From NCBI GenBank assembly GCA_949130495.1, contig OX422207.1, positions 712,042,456-712,106,455 of the forward strand: 64,000 nt of DNA, given 5' to 3'. The notes beneath the pieces are model-generated. The model was not told the DNA's origin and searched no databases. It was given only the letters and a program-made list of their open reading frames with translations. This document shows, one piece after another, positions 59,245 through 64,000 of this stretch. Made by a program: the position numbers and the translations under genes. Numbering within the stretch: the stretch's first letter is position 1; the number at the start of each line of letters is the position of its first letter. Origin of the DNA: Sambucus nigra. Taxonomy: Eukaryota; Streptophyta; Magnoliopsida; Dipsacales; Adoxaceae.

Positions 59245-61380
59245 AATCTACCCCTTTGGCTATTCCGGGACAAAAACAACAAAAATCCTAAAGGGCAGTC
59301 AAGATCACTAGACTCAAAAACATCCCACCCAAAATAATGAGTACAATGCTTGACTCGAAATACCACTTTATAATTAAATGCTTTGCCACTTTAAATAGAT
59401 GTCTCTTTACAATACCTGTACACTTAAGCAACACATTAAACGCATAAGGAATATTGAAATATTAAATGAAAATTAAAAACTCCCCCTTAATTAATTCTCC
59501 CCCTTATCAAATGATCTACGTAGAAAGACGTCTCCCGCTAAGATAAATATCCCAAACTAAGATACGATTACAATAGGATCAGATACCATTTCTCCCCCAT
59601 CATTCTCCCCCTTTTTGTTCAGGAATAGACAAAGGCTAAAGAATCAAAAATTAACTTATCTCCCCCAATTAAAGTATATACTCCCCCTAAACTAAACAAG
59701 GGATGAATATAATGGGATAACACGCTAAACATGCAATTGTGCAGAAAGTGATGAGAACATTAAGGCACACGGGCAACTCAAATTCAACTAATCCATATAA
59801 AGATATGAATATCAACTATGATGCGAAAACAAAAGATATCAATTAATTGTAGTAATCTAAGCATGTGATATCGAAACAGAATTCGCAACAAGATAGATAC
59901 CAAAAATGAATTAAAAGCATAGATGAACTAGCTAAACATGGAAAATACTCAAAAAACAAACAAAATATCATATATATGTATACACAATAGATACAAAATA
60001 AGCATAAGTACACACATATAGATATAAACACCAAAATGACATAAAACTAAATAACATAAGTTTTTCCACACTCTTATAGCATAACTGTGTCATATGGAAA
60101 CAGAAGTGAAGGGATGTGAACAAGATACCAATGAATTAAAACCCAATCACTTAAACGTGCTCACGTAGTTCGCATTTGATTGCAAAACTTTATCAACTAG
60201 AATTTAGCCATTATGTGACAGTATATAGTGAACTAATGAACAAACAAACATAATGTATACAAGACTAGCATGTTGATGATTCTACAAACCAATAGAGTCA
60301 TGACATTAAAAGTGCAACTAGGATGAATGGACATTGTGCAAACCGTTGATATATCATCCAAACTCCCTCAATAAGCATATATATTATTCTTTTGAATGAA
60401 TAGATCAACTAAACAAATTAGGCCTTGGCAAAATTAATTTTCTTTTAATGCCATATTTTCTTTTTGGCCTTTGGACCACGTATTTCTTTTAGGTCCATTC
60501 TAAACGGTGTCTTACTTGCAAAGGATAATATTTTTCCTTTCGGAGCCCTTCCCCGTGCACATTTATACATATTATTTTTTATATCTCACAAATCTCACGT
60601 GCAACGGATTTTGACATGCACTAGTCCTCCTAGGTCATAGTATGTAGATGACTAGATTGATAGAAAAACACCTCACAATGCTCAAATATAACATGTGACG
60701 TTAAGGTTCAAAAAGCTCGTGCATGTGTGTAAAGGCATATAAAAGTGAATCCATTAAGCAAGTCAAACATAAGCTACTCGAGGTAAGCATGATAAATAAC
60801 ATTTTAAGGATTAAAATTCTAACCAAAAGTTCTAGTCGCATGGAAGAGAAATGAGGATTCAAACACAAACATATGCCACAAAATTTGTGTAAACCAAAAT
60901 ACACACAAAATAAAATCTTTTTGAGTTTTTCAAATTTTTAACCAAAAATAGAAATATTTACCCAAAAGACACACAAAAATCATTTGTATTTTTCATTAAG
61001 CATAAATGACGAAAAGGGTAAAACACAAATGGTAAACAAAAATCTTTTTGTATTTTTCATTAAATCCAAACTAGAAAAAATATAATACAAAAGATAAACA
61101 AGAATCATAATTCTAGCATGTGATTAAGCATGGAGCATAGACTAGAAAATGATTAAACATGCATACACCTAGAAATGATATATAATATGAAGAACAAAAC
61201 GCTAGAGTATGCAAACAAAACTAACACATTCAATCTTTAAATTTAGAAAGGGAGGTTTCATGTGAAAGAAAATGAGAATCAACAAATCTAATATCTAGCG
61301 CGTTTAAAAATGAGTTCCTAACCCATATAGATGTATATTTAAAATGATGGGATTTGGGAACTAATGAAATGCTAGATGTA
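59245..61380 (-). other. Non-coding part of copia element B
   Basis: It begins with the polypurine tract (minus CCAAAGGGGTAGATT, 59245-59259). Several CTCCCCC blocks (59479-59515, 59589-59612, 59681-59696) are AAGGGGGAG-type tracts on the minus strand. Then comes AT-rich sequence with CAAAAAG/CTTTTTG words. Short open frames (59843-60034, 60701-60904) show no family motif. Pol would be expected here and is absent. Confidence 0.55.
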
Positions 61381-61409
61381 GACTTCTTAGGGCTTCTTTT
61401 AAGATCAAA

Positions 61410-61451
61410 ACAAAATGACCTAAGGTGACCTTTCCTACCACAATGAAAGCA
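61410..61451 (-). pseudogene. Copia gag CCHC zinc knuckle remnant
   Basis: The minus strand encodes CFHCGRKGHLRSFC, a perfect C-x2-C-x4-H-x4-C nucleic-acid-binding knuckle, preceded by NIPRVYT. It corresponds to the second knuckle of copia element A at 15220-15262 (CFHC...HLREFC). Confidence 0.75.
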
Positions 61452-61737
61452 TGTGTAAACACGAGGAATGTTACCTAAGGTGTGACCTTTTCTAAAGATG
61501 ACCCTTTAAAACAAACAATGGTCTTAGCTTTAGCAACTGAAGTATTTGAACAAAATGAGCTAGAACCATTACAACTACTACTCGAGTCTTGTAAGTCATT
61601 TTTCATTTTAAAATTTTTGACTCAAGTAATAAATTAGACTCCTCAATATTACGGGACTCCTTATTTAAATTTTCGATAACTCCTAGAAAGTTATCACGCT
61701 CCCCCTCAATGTGAGAAAACTTCTCCCTAAGAGTCTT

Positions 61738-62091
61738 TTATCGACAATCACTCTCTTTCTTGGACTTTTTTAAAATATTAAAATTGTAATTTATGTCCAT
61801 GAGCTTTTCACGAAAAACATCTTTTTGAGATAGCGAGGTTCGCAATAATTCAACTTTAGCTTTAAAACAAGAATTTTCATTTTCATGAAATTTAATTCCT
61901 TTTGCAAATCTTAAATTTAATTCTCTTAATTTTTCATTACACTTATTAAGCCCATTAAATTCCTCTTGAATATCAAAAACTTCATTATCATTAGAAATCG
62001 ATAAATTATCATTAAGGCGTCCCATCAAGAGACACAAAACAAAAAAATGAGAGTGAGTAAAAAATGAACCACCTAAAAATACAAGGAGCAC
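61738..62091 (-). pseudogene. Copia gag coiled-coil fragment
   Basis: An open stretch of up to 117 codons, best read from MGRLNDNLSISNDNEVF, rich in charged heptad-like residues (EEFNGLNKCNEKLRELN, KAKVELLRTSL). Such a coiled coil lies between the two zinc knuckles in SIRE-like copia gag. It begins only 55-70 bp after the primer site, so the N-terminal gag core has been lost. It ends in a stop at 61738, and the frame to the knuckle at 61451 is broken. Confidence 0.6.
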
Positions 62092-62145
62092 AAAAATTAT
62101 AAAAGCTGAAAAACTGATATTTGACGCGATAAATTAGCGTTCCGT

Positions 62146-62156
62146 CTCTGATACCA
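62146..62156 (-). promoter_or_regulatory. Primer-binding site of copia element B
   Basis: The minus strand reads TGGTATCAGAG two bases inside the LTR end, complementary to initiator tRNA-Met. Confidence 0.85.
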
Positions 62157-62158
62157 CT

Positions 62159-62930
62159 TGTTGAAACACGAGGCCCCCAAATTTTGAGATCTTATAAAAA
62201 ATTAATACAATTTCCTTTTTGAAGATGCGGAAGCGAGATGGTTCAATTAAAAACAAATTTTAATTTCTTTTACAAATTAAAATTAAACAAACTAAGAGTA
62301 AAATTAAATTAGACAACAAATACATTTTCACTTAAACCAATTTAACCCAAGTCCTAGAAATTTGCCTAAGTTATATTTTCAATATTACCAAATTCGGCCA
62401 ACCAATTTTAACAAACTAAATGATGACTTGAATTAAATTAACATTTACCCAAAACATTAGTTAGCACCAATTTAAGCAAGTAGTAATTTAAACCAAATTT
62501 TATCTTTTTACCTAAGCATGCGTTCTAGGTGAGTTTTACAAAAGATAAAATAATCAAATAACCACTACGCTGCGATGTACAAGGAAAAACCCACAACGAA
62601 AAAAAACCTCGGATGACCCTAGCCTTAATTCCACTAAGTACGGAATTATAATTACAAGCAAGATGACTTACAACACTCGACTCGACTCCTTCAAGCCCCG
62701 ATGCGTCTTCTGGTAACGACCTCTGCCTAGTCGACAATCCCGGAACTCCAACAGAACCTTGGTATCACCAATGAGACTTTAGGAACACCGTCAACCACAC
62801 ATTATGCATTTCACCATATGAGAATGCCATGGAAAAACACGAGACTTCTTCTTTGAGGGATGTAGAAGTAAACCCAAACTCTCTTTTACGGTAGAGATGA
62901 ATCCGGTGCCAAAACAAACTCTCCAAGAAA

Positions 62931-62984
<54 letters not shown>

Positions 62985-63724
62985 TAGAAACTTGGATTAA
63001 AACATTGTTAATTGGGTGTAAACTTGGTTTTGTTCTTTGAATAAATCAATTTAAATAACAAACACCAAGGAAACTTTTTATGAAAGGATTAATCTCTCTA
63101 TAACTCTCTAGGAGATGGAAAAAGTTCTTGGAAAAATTCTAGTCCTGAAGTCATTAAATTCTGGGAAAGAATAGTGGGACAAAGTAGTGCCAAAAAACTA
63201 CCAAAAACTGTTTCCGTCGAAATCTCGTTCGAAAGACATTTAGTTCCAAGGAACTATCTAACGAGGTTCCAGTGGCAAGTCGTTGACAAACCTCGTTTGA
63301 ACAAAATTCTCGTTCGGACGAAAAACTCGTTCGAACGACAATTTCGAACGAAAAACCATAAAGCTTAAAAATTCTATTTCTAGCCCATAAACTTTATTTT
63401 AAAGTTTTAAAGAAACCTTCTGAAAACAAAGCTCTGTTTAAAATAAAAGTACACCCAATATAAACTTATTCCAAGTCTCCCTATATAGATATAGAAATGC
63501 ATTAATAGCTTTGGAGACTATGGAATATGATGTTGATGACGTAGAAACATAGCACTTGAAACTCGGCAATGATGAATCTTTATAAGTCTTAGCCGCCACA
63601 TCTTCAACTCTAGTATGTCATAGGCTTGAAGGATGGTCAAGTATTCTATCCTATGACTCAAACATTTTTGTCCGGAATTGAGCCAAAACAACAAAGGACT
63701 CAATTGGAAATTTGTGTCCTTACG
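62159..63724 (-). repeat. 5' LTR of copia element B
   Basis: Direct repeat of 57686-59244. The TA run here is about 48 bp (62935-62982), against 24 bp in the other LTR. The outermost base is changed (GTCCTTACG rather than GTCCTTACA). Confidence 0.75.
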
Positions 63725-64000
63725 AATTTGAAAGAAAGAACAAAGACTAAGTTTAAAGCATAAATCTAAGGTTTCAAATAAAGATAGATTTATAGATCTT
63801 TTAGGTGTCCCGAATGAGGAGAAATATAATTTATAGAAGATGAAGAGACTGTTTTACCTTACCCTCCAAAATCTTGTTAGAACTCCCCGAAAGCCTTGAA
63901 TCTTCTAGTATATTATCCTTCCAAAGTAAACCTTGTGTGTGGATCTCCCAGAGATGAAAACATGAAGAAATATGAGATAAATCACTTTTTCTCTCACGTC
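63725..64000. other. Right flank, unassigned
   Basis: AT-rich sequence after copia element B. No feature is recognised. Confidence 0.5.

Larger units (their letters stand above)
57686..63724 (-). mobile_element. Copia-type element B, pol-less
   Basis: A 6.04-kb element has LTRs at 57686-59244 and 62159-63724. On the minus strand the LTR starts TGTAAGGACAC and ends GTGTTTCAACA. The primer site TGGTATCAGAG (62146-62156) follows the right-hand LTR, and a polypurine tract AAAGGGGTAGATT precedes the left-hand one. The internal 2.9 kb holds a coiled-coil gag remnant and a CCHC knuckle, but no protease, integrase or reverse transcriptase. The flanks CATTT (57681-57685) and AATTT (63725-63729) may be an imperfect target duplication. 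The LTRs differ visibly more than those of the Tat or Athila-like elements, so this is older. Confidence 0.8.

Overview
This is plant nuclear DNA made almost entirely of nested LTR retrotransposons. I recognise no ordinary host gene. The case for a plant is the element types: a Ty3/gypsy Tat-lineage element with two RNase H domains and an antisense gene, an Athila-like element, Tekay/Del-type LTRs (TGTAAYACCCC at one end, GGGGTGTTACA at the other) and copia elements with UBN2-type gag. The background is AT-rich. A eudicot is likely, but I cannot name the genus.

Layout. Bases 1-4368 are AT-rich non-coding DNA with one MITE-like inverted repeat (478-631) and a TTA microsatellite. Bases 4369-8030 are a decayed minus-strand Ty3/gypsy element: LTR ends, an initiator-Met primer site and a protease scrap. 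Bases 8031-11821 hold the 3' tip of a plus-strand Tekay-type element and then a large head-to-head LTR palindrome folded around two long AT tracts. Bases 12468-57021 are a copia-type element (A) carrying only gag. Its right LTR is split by one very large composite insertion, 18122-57006, flanked by the 5-bp duplication GTTGG.

That composite is a non-coding, Tekay-like (LARD-like) element with 3.16-kb LTRs and 1.41-kb internal domains, arranged LTR-IN-LTR-IN-LTR. Three later insertions sit inside it, each with its own 5-bp target duplication and a recognisable empty site in a sister copy. They are a 10.8-kb Athila-like element in LTR1 (AGGAG), a 3.5-kb solo LTR in the first internal domain (TATAC), and a 12.3-kb Tat-lineage element in LTR2 (ATGAT). 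Bases 57686-63724 are a second pol-less copia element (B) on the minus strand.

The richest coding content is the Tat element, 38277-50535, transcribed on the minus strand: gag, then protease, reverse transcriptase, a degenerate RNase H, a second archaeal-type RNase H and integrase. Pol keeps its domain motifs but has three in-frame stops, so this copy cannot make a full polyprotein. Between pol and its 3' LTR, on the opposite strand, lies a four-exon gene for a coiled-coil protein. The Athila-like element encodes one intact 561-residue proline-rich protein and no polymerase.

Relative ages by eye from copy divergence: Athila-like LTRs about 0.8%, Tat LTRs about 1.4%, the two LARD-like internal domains about 3%, copia B LTRs clearly more. 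This agrees with the nesting order.
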